Assembly (NCBI RefSeq): GCF_029626235.1
Contig: NZ_JARUBO010000005.1
Span: 5,924,001 to 5,988,000, forward strand
Source: Micromonospora sp. WMMD1120
GTDB lineage: Bacteria; Actinomycetota; Actinomycetes; Mycobacteriales; Micromonosporaceae
Length of the DNA stretch: 64,000 nt
Reading direction: 5' to 3'
Part shown: positions 56,302-64,000 of the stretch, piece after piece
Layout: every line of letters starts with the position of its first letter
Numbering within the stretch: position 1 is the stretch's first letter
Program-made: the position numbers and the translations under genes
The notes under the pieces: generated by a model
Seen by the model: only the letters and a program-made list of their open reading frames with translations
Told to the model about the DNA's origin: nothing
Databases searched by the model: none

Positions 56302-59300
56302 TCAGGGCTCCAGCAGACTGCGGACGGGGGCGCACGCCCGGCAGGGCCAGACGCGTACCGTCCCGTCGTCGTGGGTGGAGACGAGCTGCTCGCCGTCGGG
56401 GCTGAAGTCGACGGTCTCCACCGAGGCGCCGAATCCCTCGAAGGTCACCGACCGCGCGGCCTCCGAAGCCCGCCACAGACGAGCGGTGCCGTCCTTACCG
56501 GAGCTGACCACCCACCGCCCGTCCGGGCTGAACGACACGTGCCAGACCGGACCTTCGTGTCCCCGCAGCGTCAGCGGAGCGACGCCCCCGGAGATGGGGT
56601 GGATCTGCACAGTGCCGTCGAAGCCGGCACTGGCGACAAGTTGTCCGTCCGGGCTGAAGGCCACCGCCCACACCAGTCCCTCGTGACCGGGGAGAAGCAG
56701 AGGTTCGCCCGCGCCGAGGGCGTCCCAGATCCGTAGCGTGCCGTCCGCGCCGGCGGTGGCGACCTTCCTGCCGTCCGGACCGAAGGCGACGTACCGGATC
56801 TCTTCGGCGACCCGGTGGACGACCGGGCCGTCGCGGCCGGTGAGGTCCCAGATGCGCAGGCTCCCGTCGTTGCTGACGCTGGCCAGACGCCGGCCGTCCG
56901 GGCTGAAGTCGGCGATCCACGCCTGCTTCTCGTGCCCGCGCAGCACCAGGGGACCACGTCTACCGGCGAGGTCCCAGACCCGCACGCTGCCGTCGCGGCC
57001 ACCGGTGGCCACACTCGTCCCGTCCGGACTCACAGTGAGGCCGTAGACGTCGCCGTCGTGGCGGCCCAGCACCTGGGGCTCGGCCGGTGTGGCCAGGTTC
57101 CAGACTCGTACCGTGCCGTCCTCGCCGCCACTGACCACCCGCCGCCCGTCCGGCGTGAAGGCGGCGGACCAGGTGGCCTTCCGGTGCCCCCGCAGGATCA
57201 GACGGTCGCTGCCCGGGTCCCAGATCCGTAGCGTGCCGTCGTCGGCGGCGCTGACCAGCCGCGATCCGTCCGGACTGAAGGCCAGCGCCCAGACCCGGTT
57301 GGTGTGGCCGCGCAACACCAGCGGGTCACCGGCGCCGTCGGCGTTCCAGATCCGTACGGTCAGATCGTCGCTGGTGGTCGCGATCCACCGCTCGTCCGGA
57401 CTCAGCGCGAGGCCCTCCACGGTGCCCTCGTGCCCCCGCAGCACCACCGGAGCCGCCGATCCGGTCAGCGGCCACACCCACGCCGTGCCGTCGCTGCTGG
57501 AGCAGGCCAGGCGGGTGCCGTCCCGGCTGAACACCAGTGTCCTGGTGCCCTCGCGCGGCCCGGTGAGAACCGATCGGGTCGATCGCTCGGCCACATCCCA
57601 CAGCCGTACCGTCGCGTCGTGGCTGCTGCTGGCCAGTCGACGGCCGTCCGGGCTGAAGGCCACACCGACCGCGACCCGCTTGTGCCCACGCAGCACCACC
57701 GGTCGATCGACGTTCCGAACGTCCCAGATCCGGACCGTGGTGTCCTCGCCAGCGCTGGCGACCAGCCGCCCATCAGGACTGAATGCCACACCCCACACCG
57801 GCCCCTGGTGTCCCCGGAGGACGACAGGCTGATCGGCGGTTCCATCCAAGGGCCAGATGTGGACGGTGCCATCGGAGCCGGCGGCGGCCAACCGCCTCCC
57901 GTCCGGACTGAAGACCGGCGTCCACACCTGGCCCTCCGGCCCACCGGTCAGCGCCACCCCTGTGCCGGAGACGCCGTGCCCGGACCAGGACCAGACCCGG
58001 ACCTCACCGTCCGTTCCGGTGGCGGCCAGCCGTGCGCCGTCCGGACTGAACGCCACGCCCAGCGCCTTCTTGCTGGTCATCGGCACCACTGCGCGCAGCC
58101 GGTCGTCAACGGTGGCCTGGCGGAGCACCATCTCCGCGTCGACGGTCGGATGCGTGGTCAGGGCACGTCTGGCCAGACGTTGCGCCTGTCGCGGATCGAT
58201 GAGCAGTTGGTTGCCGGCCTCCACCGTCAACTGGCGGGCGACAGCGAGGTCCCGTTCGGCGGCTGCCCGGTCGGCCTGCACCAGTGCGACTCCCGCAAGG
58301 ACGCTCACCACGCCAGCGGTTGCCGTGAGACCGGTCAGGGCAACGCTGGTCCGTCGCCGCCTGGCCCGCCGTCGCCGGGCGTCCCGTGCCCGACTGACCT
58401 CCAAGAACTCACGTTCGAGGTCGCTGAGCTCCAGCGCCGGGTCGACCTTCCACGGCGCGAGGTGGACGTCGCGATACAGGAAGCCGTCCACGCGGTCGTG
58501 GCGGTCCCACTCGGCGGCGGCCTCGGTCAGCCTCCGGTGCGCACGCAGCAACTCCCGATCCTCGGCCAGCCAACCCCGCAGCCGAGCCCACTCCTGGATC
58601 AGCGCCTCATGGGCCACCATGACGCCCTTCTCGTCGGCCGTGACCAGCCGCGCAGCCGTCAACCGACCCAGGACCGTCGCCGCCGCCGACGGGTCGGCCC
58701 CACTCACCAATTCGGCCAGTGACGCCCGGCGCCGGGTGTCCTCCGTCCCGTCGCCGAGGGCGGTCAGGCGCAGGAAGATGTCCCGTGCGATCTGTCGCTG
58801 GCCCTCGTCGAGCTGGGTGTACACCCCTTCGGCGGTGCGCGTGATGGCGCCGTGCACGCCGCCGGACTCCCGGTAGTGGACCAGTGTCAACCGATTGCCC
58901 TGCCGCAGGCGGGCGGTCTCCAGGAGCGCGTGGGACAGCAGCGGTAGCGTGCCCGTCTGACCGCCGGCCTCCGCCACGGCCACCTCCACCAACGCCGGGT
59001 CCACCTGTAACCCGGCTCGCTTGGCGGGGCCGCTGATCGCCCGGCGCAGGTCGTCGTCGTCCATCGGACCGATCAGCAACTGGCGCCCGTGCAGAGCGGT
59101 CACCAGCGCCGGGTAGGCCGCACAGCGACCATAGAAGTCGGCCCGTACTCCCAGCACCACGCGCACCTCACGAACCTCCGCGGCGGCGAGCAGCACGGCG
59201 ATGAACGCCGATCGCTCCTCTTCGTCCCGGCAGAGCGTGAACAGCTCTTCGAACTGGTCCACCACGATGAGCATGGTGGCGACCGAGGGACGGAGATCGA

Positions 59301-59964
59301 GAATCCTTTCGATTGTCCGACGGATGTTCATCGGGTCATCGGCCAGTTGGCGGCACACCGCGTCAGAGGGCTCGTCCTGACAGTTCCCCAGGTGCAGTGC
59401 GAGCTCTTCGATCGGGTGTTCACCGGGGGTCATCAGCACAGTGGCCCAGGCCGGCCCCCCTTTGGCGGGATGCTCGGCCACGGCTGCCAACAGACCCGCC
59501 CGAAGCAGCGATGACTTGCCCGCGCCGGACGGAGCGAAAACCGCGACGAACCGTAGGCGGGTGAGCATCTCACGCAGTTGGTCCACCATGCGCTCGCGTC
59601 CGAAGAACCATTCGGAGTCCTCCGGCTGATAGGCCGCCATCCCCCAGTACGGTCCGGGGGCGGTCGCCGTCGTGCCGACGGACGTCACGTCCGCTATCAA
59701 CCGGTGCCACCGCTCGGTCCATTCGGCTGGATCACCGCCACAGGCGGCCACGTACGCCAGTGTCACCTGAAGGCTTGGCACGGTCTCGCCGCTGGCCGCC
59801 TTCGCCAGCGTGGTCACCGAGAAGTGCGCACGTTTGGCCAGCTGGCGGTAGGTAGGCCCGCCCGCCTTCGTCCGCAGTTGGCGCAGGTCGAGTGCGAACC
59901 GCTCCAGTTCGCCTGCCTCGGGGTCGAGCGGCCGCTCAGGTCTCCCCACGTTGTCCCCCGTCAC
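56302..59964 (-). CDS. HTH-STAND ATPase with 14 WD40 repeats
   Basis: The 1220-residue protein has an N-terminal XRE-like helix-turn-helix (about 20-75, with TYRQLAKRAHFSVTTLAKAASG) and a nSTAND1-type ATPase (about 105-470). Its Walker A is APSGAGKSS with Lys150, and Walker B is LIVVDQFEELF. A single membrane-like segment lies near 550. Fourteen WD40 repeats, each with FSPDG...DGTVRIW, fill about 620-1215, enough for two seven-bladed propellers. Such proteins act as signal-responsive scaffolds, and some STAND relatives are antiphage sensors. GTG at 59964 is chosen because the fold begins there and TATAGT lies 50 bases upstream; the frame to 60084 crosses that promoter. Function not established. 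Confidence 0.85.
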   Translation of the reverse strand: MTGDNVGRPERPLDPEAGELERFALDLRQLRTKAGGPTYRQLAKRAHFSVTTLAKAASGETVPSLQVTLAYVAACGGDPAEWTERWHRLIADVTSVGTTATAPGPYWGMAAYQPEDSEWFFGRERMVDQLREMLTRLRFVAVFAPSGAGKSSLLRAGLLAAVAEHPAKGGPAWATVLMTPGEHPIEELALHLGNCQDEPSDAVCRQLADDPMNIRRTIERILDLRPSVATMLIVVDQFEELFTLCRDEEERSAFIAVLLAAAEVREVRVVLGVRADFYGRCAAYPALVTALHGRQLLIGPMDDDDLRRAISGPAKRAGLQVDPALVEVAVAEAGGQTGTLPLLSHALLETARLRQGNRLTLVHYRESGGVHGAITRTAEGVYTQLDEGQRQIARDIFLRLTALGDGTEDTRRRASLAELVSGADPSAAATVLGRLTAARLVTADEKGVMVAHEALIQEWARLRGWLAEDRELLRAHRRLTEAAAEWDRHDRVDGFLYRDVHLAPWKVDPALELSDLEREFLEVSRARDARRRRARRRRTSVALTGLTATAGVVSVLAGVALVQADRAAAERDLAVARQLTVEAGNQLLIDPRQAQRLARRALTTHPTVDAEMVLRQATVDDRLRAVVPMTSKKALGVAFSPDGARLAATGTDGEVRVWSWSGHGVSGTGVALTGGPEGQVWTPVFSPDGRRLAAAGSDGTVHIWPLDGTADQPVVLRGHQGPVWGVAFSPDGRLVASAGEDTTVRIWDVRNVDRPVVLRGHKRVAVGVAFSPDGRRLASSSHDATVRLWDVAERSTRSVLTGPREGTRTLVFSRDGTRLACSSSDGTAWVWPLTGSAAPVVLRGHEGTVEGLALSPDERWIATTSDDLTVRIWNADGAGDPLVLRGHTNRVWALAFSPDGSRLVSAADDGTLRIWDPGSDRLILRGHRKATWSAAFTPDGRRVVSGGEDGTVRVWNLATPAEPQVLGRHDGDVYGLTVSPDGTSVATGGRDGSVRVWDLAGRRGPLVLRGHEKQAWIADFSPDGRRLASVSNDGSLRIWDLTGRDGPVVHRVAEEIRYVAFGPDGRKVATAGADGTLRIWDALGAGEPLLLPGHEGLVWAVAFSPDGQLVASAGFDGTVQIHPISGGVAPLTLRGHEGPVWHVSFSPDGRWVVSSGKDGTARLWRASEAARSVTFEGFGASVETVDFSPDGEQLVSTHDDGTVRVWPCRACAPVRSLLEP

Positions 59965-60013
59965 AGAGTTGTTTGTCAGCCTGACGACATGATTGGCAAA
60001 CAATCCAAACACG

Positions 60014-60019
60014 ACTATA
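60014..60019 (-). promoter_or_regulatory. -10 box of the STAND-WD40 gene
   Basis: TATAGT on the minus strand lies in an AT-rich stretch 49 bases before the GTG. A palindrome GTCAG-C-CTGAC (59975-59985) sits between it and the start codon and could be an autoregulatory site for the helix-turn-helix. No good -35 is seen. Confidence 0.45.
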
Positions 60020-60133
60020 TCTAGTTTCGTGGACGCCGATCGATGAGTGTCGGATAGCAGCCACAGCGCAGCCAGGCGCCCCACGTCCGTAAACCAACGC
60101 TATCGACACACGGAGAAGAGCTGAAAGGGATGT

Positions 60134-60286
60134 GTGATACGCGCCAGAAACGGCCTCGACATCGCCTTCAACGGCGCTGCGGTCGTCACGGGTTCGGGGG
60201 GTATCACCGGTCCCAAAAGGGAGGAGTGGTATTTACCGAGTTATGAGTTCGCCGTCTACCAAAATACATGCTTCAAGCACTGGTAG
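60134..60286 (+). CDS. 50-codon ORF of unknown function
   Basis: A GTG start with AAAGGGA just upstream opens a 50-residue frame ending FAVYQNTCFKHW at a TAG. The product has a balanced composition, with aromatic residues and one Cys, unlike the Arg-rich shadows elsewhere. Codon use is less GC-biased than in neighbouring genes, as in the secreted protein 36 bases downstream. It may be a genuine small protein of the same acquired segment or the end of a lost gene. I do not recognise it. Confidence 0.35.
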   Translation: MIRARNGLDIAFNGAAVVTGSGGITGPKREEWYLPSYEFAVYQNTCFKHW

Positions 60287-60322
60287 ACCTGCTTCATAGT
60301 CACACCGACAAGAGGAGAAGTA

Positions 60323-60760
60323 ATGAAGGCTAGGTCTTTAGCGACCTTGGCGACGGTCGCCGCGCTACTCATGGGGGCTGTGGTCACCACATCTCCAGCC
60401 AACGCGTCGGCTGCCGCGGACAACTGCAACTACAACGCCGCCGGCATGAAGTACTTTTACTACTCGACATCTGGCCCTGTCGTACAATGGCCCACCAAGT
60501 ACTGTTACGGCGAATACAATGTCAACTCCGACGGGCACCGGATCGAACCGGGCGATTGGTCCGGATGGGTCGACTTTCGCGATGGAAGCTGGACCTACTT
60601 CTGCGATCGGAAAACCACGTGGCTCGGCGGAAAGCGCGTAATCAAGATTGAGATGAGCCCGACAAAGATTCCGTTGTGCGGTGGCAGCTTGGCCCCCGAT
60701 GAGGCTTCTTTGGGGCAGTCAAATTCGGGCCGTTCACTGTCAGACCTGGTTCGAGAGTGA
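60323..60760 (+). CDS. Small secreted cysteine-containing protein
   Basis: The 145-residue protein has a signal peptide (1-32, cleavage near ASAAA-D). The mature part of about 113 residues is rich in Tyr, Trp, Gly and Asp and has four Cys at 35, 61, 94 and 119, enough for two disulfides. It resembles small extracellular actinobacterial proteins of unknown function; protease inhibitor, bacteriocin or spore-coat roles are only possibilities. The ribosome-binding site AGAGGAGAAG is strong, and CATAGT at about 60292 could be the -10. Base composition is clearly lower in GC than its neighbours, suggesting acquisition. It diverges from the STAND-WD40 gene. Confidence 0.7.
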   Translation: MKARSLATLATVAALLMGAVVTTSPANASAAADNCNYNAAGMKYFYYSTSGPVVQWPTKYCYGEYNVNSDGHRIEPGDWSGWVDFRDGSWTYFCDRKTTWLGGKRVIKIEMSPTKIPLCGGSLAPDEASLGQSNSGRSLSDLVRE

Positions 60761-61008
60761 ACGCACTGGCTGGCGCATCCCGGACACGAAGGTTCCCGCT
60801 TGGGCAGTCCCGGCCATAATTGCCGTCCCAGGCTCAGTCGTTAGCGACAGGACGACGGTCATGCGTTCGACCCGCGCCGCCGTGTGCTCCTGGGCAGATG
60901 ATCGTCCCGCAAAGTATGTGGATCCACTCTCACCGCTGGCAGACCAGCGGTTGTTGCTGAGCTTATTGGCACTAGCGAGGCGACCGACGCGATTCGTTTT
61001 CGACAGCT
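60761..61008. pseudogene. Non-coding or decayed segment
   Basis: Between the small secreted protein and a strong terminator lie about 250 bases of mixed composition. One plus-strand frame runs to a TGA at 61008-61010, immediately before the hairpin, with an ending (LALARRPTRFVFDS) that looks like a protein C-terminus, but it has no start of its own outside the preceding gene. This would fit a remnant of a lost or frameshifted gene. No family is recognised. Confidence 0.3.
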
Positions 61009-61041
61009 GATGGGCGGCGGCGGATTCCGTCGCCGCCCATC
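61009..61041. terminator. Terminator hairpin
   Basis: GATGGGCGGCG (61009-61019) and CGCCGCCCATC (61031-61041) form an 11-bp perfect stem with an 11-base loop. It lies between the acquired-looking segment and the minus-strand fatty-acid genes. Confidence 0.75.
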
Positions 61042-61157
61042 GGAGTGCTGAGGTGCTCTGGCGGCGGGGCAGCAGGGGCATCGCGATTTCGGGAACCTCT
61101 TTGATAACGCCTACCCGGAGCCGACGGCACCTTGCCAGCTCCCGCCGAACTGGTCGG

Positions 61158-61622
61158 TCATTGCTCCACGGCGCGATAGAGCCGACTCACCGTCTCCGCC
61201 ACGCAGACCGGCTTGCCGCCACTGTCGCTCTCCACGGTGACCGCCGCGACGAGCTGGACACCGCCGTCCACCGGTGACACCTCGGCGATGGTGACGGTGG
61301 CGCGGACGGCGGCGCCGACCCGGACCGGCGCGGGGAAGCGCACCCGGTTCAGTCCGTAGTTGACCCCCATCGCCACCCCCTCGACCCGGTAGAGCCGACC
61401 GGCCAACGCCGGCAGCAGCGACAGGGTCAGGTACCCGTGCGCGATCGTCCCGCCGAACGGCCCCGCCGCGGCCCGGGCCGGGTCGAGGTGGATCCACTGG
61501 TGGTCGTCGGTGGCGTCGGCGAAGAGGTCGACGCGGCTCTGCTCGATGCGCTGCCACGGGCCGGGGCCGATGCTCTCGCCGGTGGCGGCGGCCAACTCCG
61601 CGAACGAGGTGAAGACTCGCAT
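61158..61622 (-). CDS. MaoC-family (R)-specific enoyl-CoA hydratase-like protein
   Basis: The 154-residue hot-dog-fold protein carries the catalytic Asp and His in FADATDDHQWIHLDPARAAAGPFGGTIAHGYLTLSLLP (near 33-70). The family hydrates trans-2-enoyl-CoA to (R)-3-hydroxyacyl-CoA. The ATG at 61622 has AGGAG 7 bases upstream, and the gene lies 17 bases after the acyl-CoA dehydrogenase stop, so both act in one fatty-acid or branched-acid degradation step. The longer frame to 62462 is a shadow inside the dehydrogenase. Its acyl chain preference is unknown. Confidence 0.9.
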   Translation of the reverse strand: MRVFTSFAELAAATGESIGPGPWQRIEQSRVDLFADATDDHQWIHLDPARAAAGPFGGTIAHGYLTLSLLPALAGRLYRVEGVAMGVNYGLNRVRFPAPVRVGAAVRATVTIAEVSPVDGGVQLVAAVTVESDSGGKPVCVAETVSRLYRAVEQ

Positions 61623-61639
61623 GCCTGATCTCCTTTGCA

Positions 61640-62788
61640 CTAGAAGGCGTTGACGCCGGTGAGCGCCCGCCCGATCAGGAGTTGCTGGATCTGGCTGGTG
61701 CCCTCGTAGAGCGTGGCGACCCGCGCGTCCCGCAGGTACTTGCCGACCGGGTACTCGTCGATGTACCCGTACCCCCCGAAGACCTGGACCGCGTTGTTGG
61801 CCGCGCGGACCGCGGCCTCGCTGGCGAAGAGCTTGGCCATCGAGGCCTCGGCGGCGAACGGCTGGTCGCGGTCGATCAGGTCGGCCACCTGCCAGACCAG
61901 CAGCCGGGCTGCGGCGGCGTCCACCGCGATGGCGGCGAGTAGCTGCTGGACGAGCTGGTGCCCGGCGATGGGCTTGCCGAACTGGGTCCGCTGCCCGGCG
62001 TAGCCGACCGCCGCGTCGAGGCAGCCCTGGGCGATGCCGACGCACCCGGCGGCCACCGACATCCGGCCCTTGGCGAGGGTGGCGAGGGCGAGGCGGAAGC
62101 CGGCGCCCTCGTCGCCGAGGCGGGCGGTGTCGGGCACCCGCACCTCGTCGAAGCGCAGCTCGCCGGTGGCCTGACCGCGCAGGCCCAGCTTGCCGTGGAT
62201 CTCCCGACGGGTCAGCCCCGGACTGTCCGTGGGCGCCAGGAACGCGGTGATCCCGCGGTGCCCCGGGCCGCCGGTGCGGGCGAAGACCAGCGCGACGTCG
62301 GCGGTGGTGCCGTTGGTGATGAACGTCTTCGTGCCGGTGAGCAACCAGTCGGCGCCGTCGCGGACCGCGCGGGTCCGCAGCGCGGCGGCGTCGGAGCCAC
62401 TGTCGGGCTCGGTCAGCGCGAAGCAACCCAGCGCGTCGCCGGCGCAGAGCCGGGGCAGCCACTCGGCCCGCTGCGCCTCGGTGCCGTGCGCGGCGATCGA
62501 CTTGGCGACCAGCCCGAGGGAGACCGACACGATGCCGCGCACCGCGGAGTCGCCGCGGCCGAGCTCTTCCAGGACCAGGCAGTACGCGAGGTGGTCGCCG
62601 CCGGAACCGCCGTCCGCCTCGGCGATCGTCAGCCCCAGGAAACCCAGGTCACCGAGCTGGCTGACGATGGCGGGGTCGACCGACTCGCGTCGGTCCCAGG
62701 CAGCCGCGTGCGGCAGCAGCTCCCGGTCGGCGAACTCGGCGGCCAACTGGCGGACCGCCGCCTGCTCGGCGGAGAGGGTGAGGTCCAT
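61640..62788 (-). CDS. Acyl-CoA dehydrogenase
   Basis: The 382-residue flavoprotein has the usual length and motifs: CFALTEPDSGSD near 132, the strand WLLTGTKTFITNG near 148, the FAD-contact RTQFGKPIAGHQLVQ near 270 and VFGGYGYIDEYPVGKYLRDARV near 340, with YEGTSQIQQLLIGRAL at the end. The catalytic base Glu is in YEGTS. It introduces a trans-2 double bond into an acyl-CoA; the adjacent MaoC protein can hydrate the product. The ATG follows a leaderless -10 box (TAGTTT). Chain-length specificity cannot be judged. Confidence 0.93.
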   Translation of the reverse strand: MDLTLSAEQAAVRQLAAEFADRELLPHAAAWDRRESVDPAIVSQLGDLGFLGLTIAEADGGSGGDHLAYCLVLEELGRGDSAVRGIVSVSLGLVAKSIAAHGTEAQRAEWLPRLCAGDALGCFALTEPDSGSDAAALRTRAVRDGADWLLTGTKTFITNGTTADVALVFARTGGPGHRGITAFLAPTDSPGLTRREIHGKLGLRGQATGELRFDEVRVPDTARLGDEGAGFRLALATLAKGRMSVAAGCVGIAQGCLDAAVGYAGQRTQFGKPIAGHQLVQQLLAAIAVDAAAARLLVWQVADLIDRDQPFAAEASMAKLFASEAAVRAANNAVQVFGGYGYIDEYPVGKYLRDARVATLYEGTSQIQQLLIGRALTGVNAF

Positions 62789-62795
62789 GCCCGAT

Positions 62796-62801
62796 AAACT
62801 A
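62796..62801 (-). promoter_or_regulatory. Leaderless -10 box of the acyl-CoA dehydrogenase
   Basis: On the minus strand TAGTTT lies 7 bases before the ATG at 62788, with no Shine-Dalgarno, matching the leaderless pattern seen at four other genes here. Confidence 0.5.
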
Positions 62802-62834
62802 GCGGTGATAGTTTTCGGCGTCCAGACCGGAGTG

Positions 62835-64000
62835 TCACCGCTCGGAGGCCAGCCCGGCAGGCCGTCCGGCGGTGAAGGCGCGGGCCAGTTCGGTGCGCGA
62901 GCGGATGCCCAACCGGTGGAAGACGTTGCGCAGGTGGTGGTCGACGGTGCGGGTGGAGAGGAACATCCGGGCGGCGATCTCCCGGTTGGTGGCGCCCTCC
63001 GCGACCAGTTCGGCGATCCGCAGCTGCTGCCCGGTCAGCAGCCGCGCCGCCGGCAGGTCCGGCGACCCGACCGACTCACCGGCGGCCCGCAGCTCCGTGG
63101 TGGCCTGCTCGGCCCAGCGCTCCACCCCGAGCAGGCCGAACATCTCACGGGCCTGGTGCAGGTGGGTACGCGCGTCGCGGGGGCGTCGGCTGCGCCGCAG
63201 CTCCTGGCCGAAGAGCAGCTCGGTGCGGGCCCGCTCGAACATGCCGGCCTCGGCCGGGTGCAGCCGCAGGGCCGCCTGGAAATCCCGCTCCGCCTCGGCG
63301 CCGCCCCGGGCCGCCAGCAGTGCGTGGCACCGTGCGGACAGGGCCCGGCGCAGCGGGCTCGCGGTGCTGCTGGCCCACCTGTCGAACACCGCGAGCGCGG
63401 CCGTCGCCGCCGGGCGGTGCGCCACGTGCGCCGCCGCCTCCACCAGGTACGGGGTGGCCATCACCTGCACCAGAACCTGACCGCGACCGGTGCCGAGCCG
63501 GGCCAGCGACACCAGCCGCTCCGCGGCCTCGGCGTGCCGGCCGTCGACCAGGTCGAGCACCGCCAGCGCCCAGCCGGCGAGCGCGTGCGGGCGGCTACCC
63601 GGCGGGGGCGACTCACCGATCTCGTGGATCCATCGCAGGCTGCTGTCCCGGTCGGCCCGGATCGCGGCGAGCACCGCGAGCATGCCCAGGTGGACGTTGG
63701 CGCAGTTGACCTGTCCCGTGGCGCGGGCCACGCGCAGCCCCGCCCGGGAGGTCTCCGCCGCCGCCTCGTGCCGACCCAGCCAGTACTCGGCGATCGCCCG
63801 CAGCTCCAACGCGCGGGACAGCATGGACAACTCGCCCCGCTCCCGCGCCAGCCCGACCGCCTGGTCGGCGAGGCGGTGCGCCGCGCCGTCCACGGCCACC
63901 AGCAGGCCGGCCGCCGCGGCACAGGTGAGCGCCGTGGACGTCAGCGCCCACCCGTTCAGCCGACCGCCCAGCACGACCGCGCGGCGCAGCGCCGGCCCGG
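62835..64000 (-). CDS. LuxR-family regulator, C-terminal part (cut by window end)
   Basis: The reading frame stays open to the right edge, so the start lies outside. The visible 388 codons are an alpha-helical TPR-like region and then a C-terminal LuxR helix-turn-helix with LRIAELVAEGATNREIAARMFLSTRTVDHHLRNVFHRLGIRSRTELA. This is the end of a LAL-type (large ATP-binding LuxR) regulator; the AAA domain would be upstream, beyond the window. A GTG at 63974 is in frame but is probably internal. It lies 46 bases before the acyl-CoA dehydrogenase start and may control that pair. Confidence 0.85.
   Translation of the reverse strand, partial: GPALRRAVVLGGRLNGWALTSTALTCAAAAGLLVAVDGAAHRLADQAVGLARERGELSMLSRALELRAIAEYWLGRHEAAAETSRAGLRVARATGQVNCANVHLGMLAVLAAIRADRDSSLRWIHEIGESPPPGSRPHALAGWALAVLDLVDGRHAEAAERLVSLARLGTGRGQVLVQVMATPYLVEAAAHVAHRPAATAALAVFDRWASSTASPLRRALSARCHALLAARGGAEAERDFQAALRLHPAEAGMFERARTELLFGQELRRSRRPRDARTHLHQAREMFGLLGVERWAEQATTELRAAGESVGSPDLPAARLLTGQQLRIAELVAEGATNREIAARMFLSTRTVDHHLRNVFHRLGIRSRTELARAFTAGRPAGLASER

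Overview
The window is high-GC actinobacterial DNA with frequent GTG starts, tightly packed genes, leaderless promoters of the TAnnnT type 6 to 8 bases before the start codon, and many secreted enzymes carrying CBM2 or ricin-type carbohydrate-binding modules. This fits a soil actinomycete of the Micromonospora type (family Micromonosporaceae). The assignment is an inference from style and gene content; there is no rRNA or marker gene in the window.

Layout. 1-3.9 kb: a secreted anchored protein, a UDP-GlcNAc 2-epimerase and a membrane acyltransferase (cell envelope), closed by a strong two-way terminator. 3.9-5.8 kb: a secreted beta-helix protein with a CebR-like palindrome upstream. 6.0-10.1 kb: an operon of an APC amino-acid permease, an unknown protein and a PLP histidine decarboxylase, followed by a large SARP/BTAD-type regulator (10.2-13.2 kb). 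13.2-20.7 kb (minus strand): a RibD-like reductase, a small unknown protein, and a tight three-gene operon in which a GCS2/circularly permuted ATP-grasp fusion is followed by an asparagine-synthetase-like amidotransferase and an S9 peptidase. This looks like an uncharacterised small-peptide pathway. 20.9-35.2 kb is a mixed region: GH5-CBM2 cellulase, GNAT, aldo/keto reductase, ECF sigma factor with C-terminal extension, hydrolase, DUF5709 protein, DHA2 efflux pump, aldehyde dehydrogenase, XRE regulator, phytase/esterase-like secreted protein, and CBM13-alginate lyase. 35.3-42.1 kb: a MacB/FtsX-type ABC exporter, a NarL-type two-component system and a soluble transhydrogenase.

42.1-56.3 kb is a coherent glucuronoxylan-utilisation island. 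A secreted CE1 esterase-CBM2 and GH10 xylanase-CBM2 form one unit. A six-gene operon follows: GH3, two permeases, lipoprotein, DUF624 and GH67 alpha-glucuronidase. Divergent from it are a LacI repressor and a CE7 acetyl-xylan esterase. CGAAA-N-TTTCG operators and near matches lie at the promoters, so one LacI protein probably controls the whole set. Extracellular enzymes release aldouronates, the transporter (lacking its own ATPase) imports them, and GH67, GH3 and CE7 finish degradation inside the cell.

56.3-61.1 kb holds a large HTH-STAND ATPase-14xWD40 protein beside an AT-richer patch with a small secreted cysteine protein, a 50-codon ORF and an apparently decayed stretch. 61.1-64 kb: a MaoC-like hydratase, an acyl-CoA dehydrogenase and the C-terminal part of a LuxR-type regulator cut by the window end.
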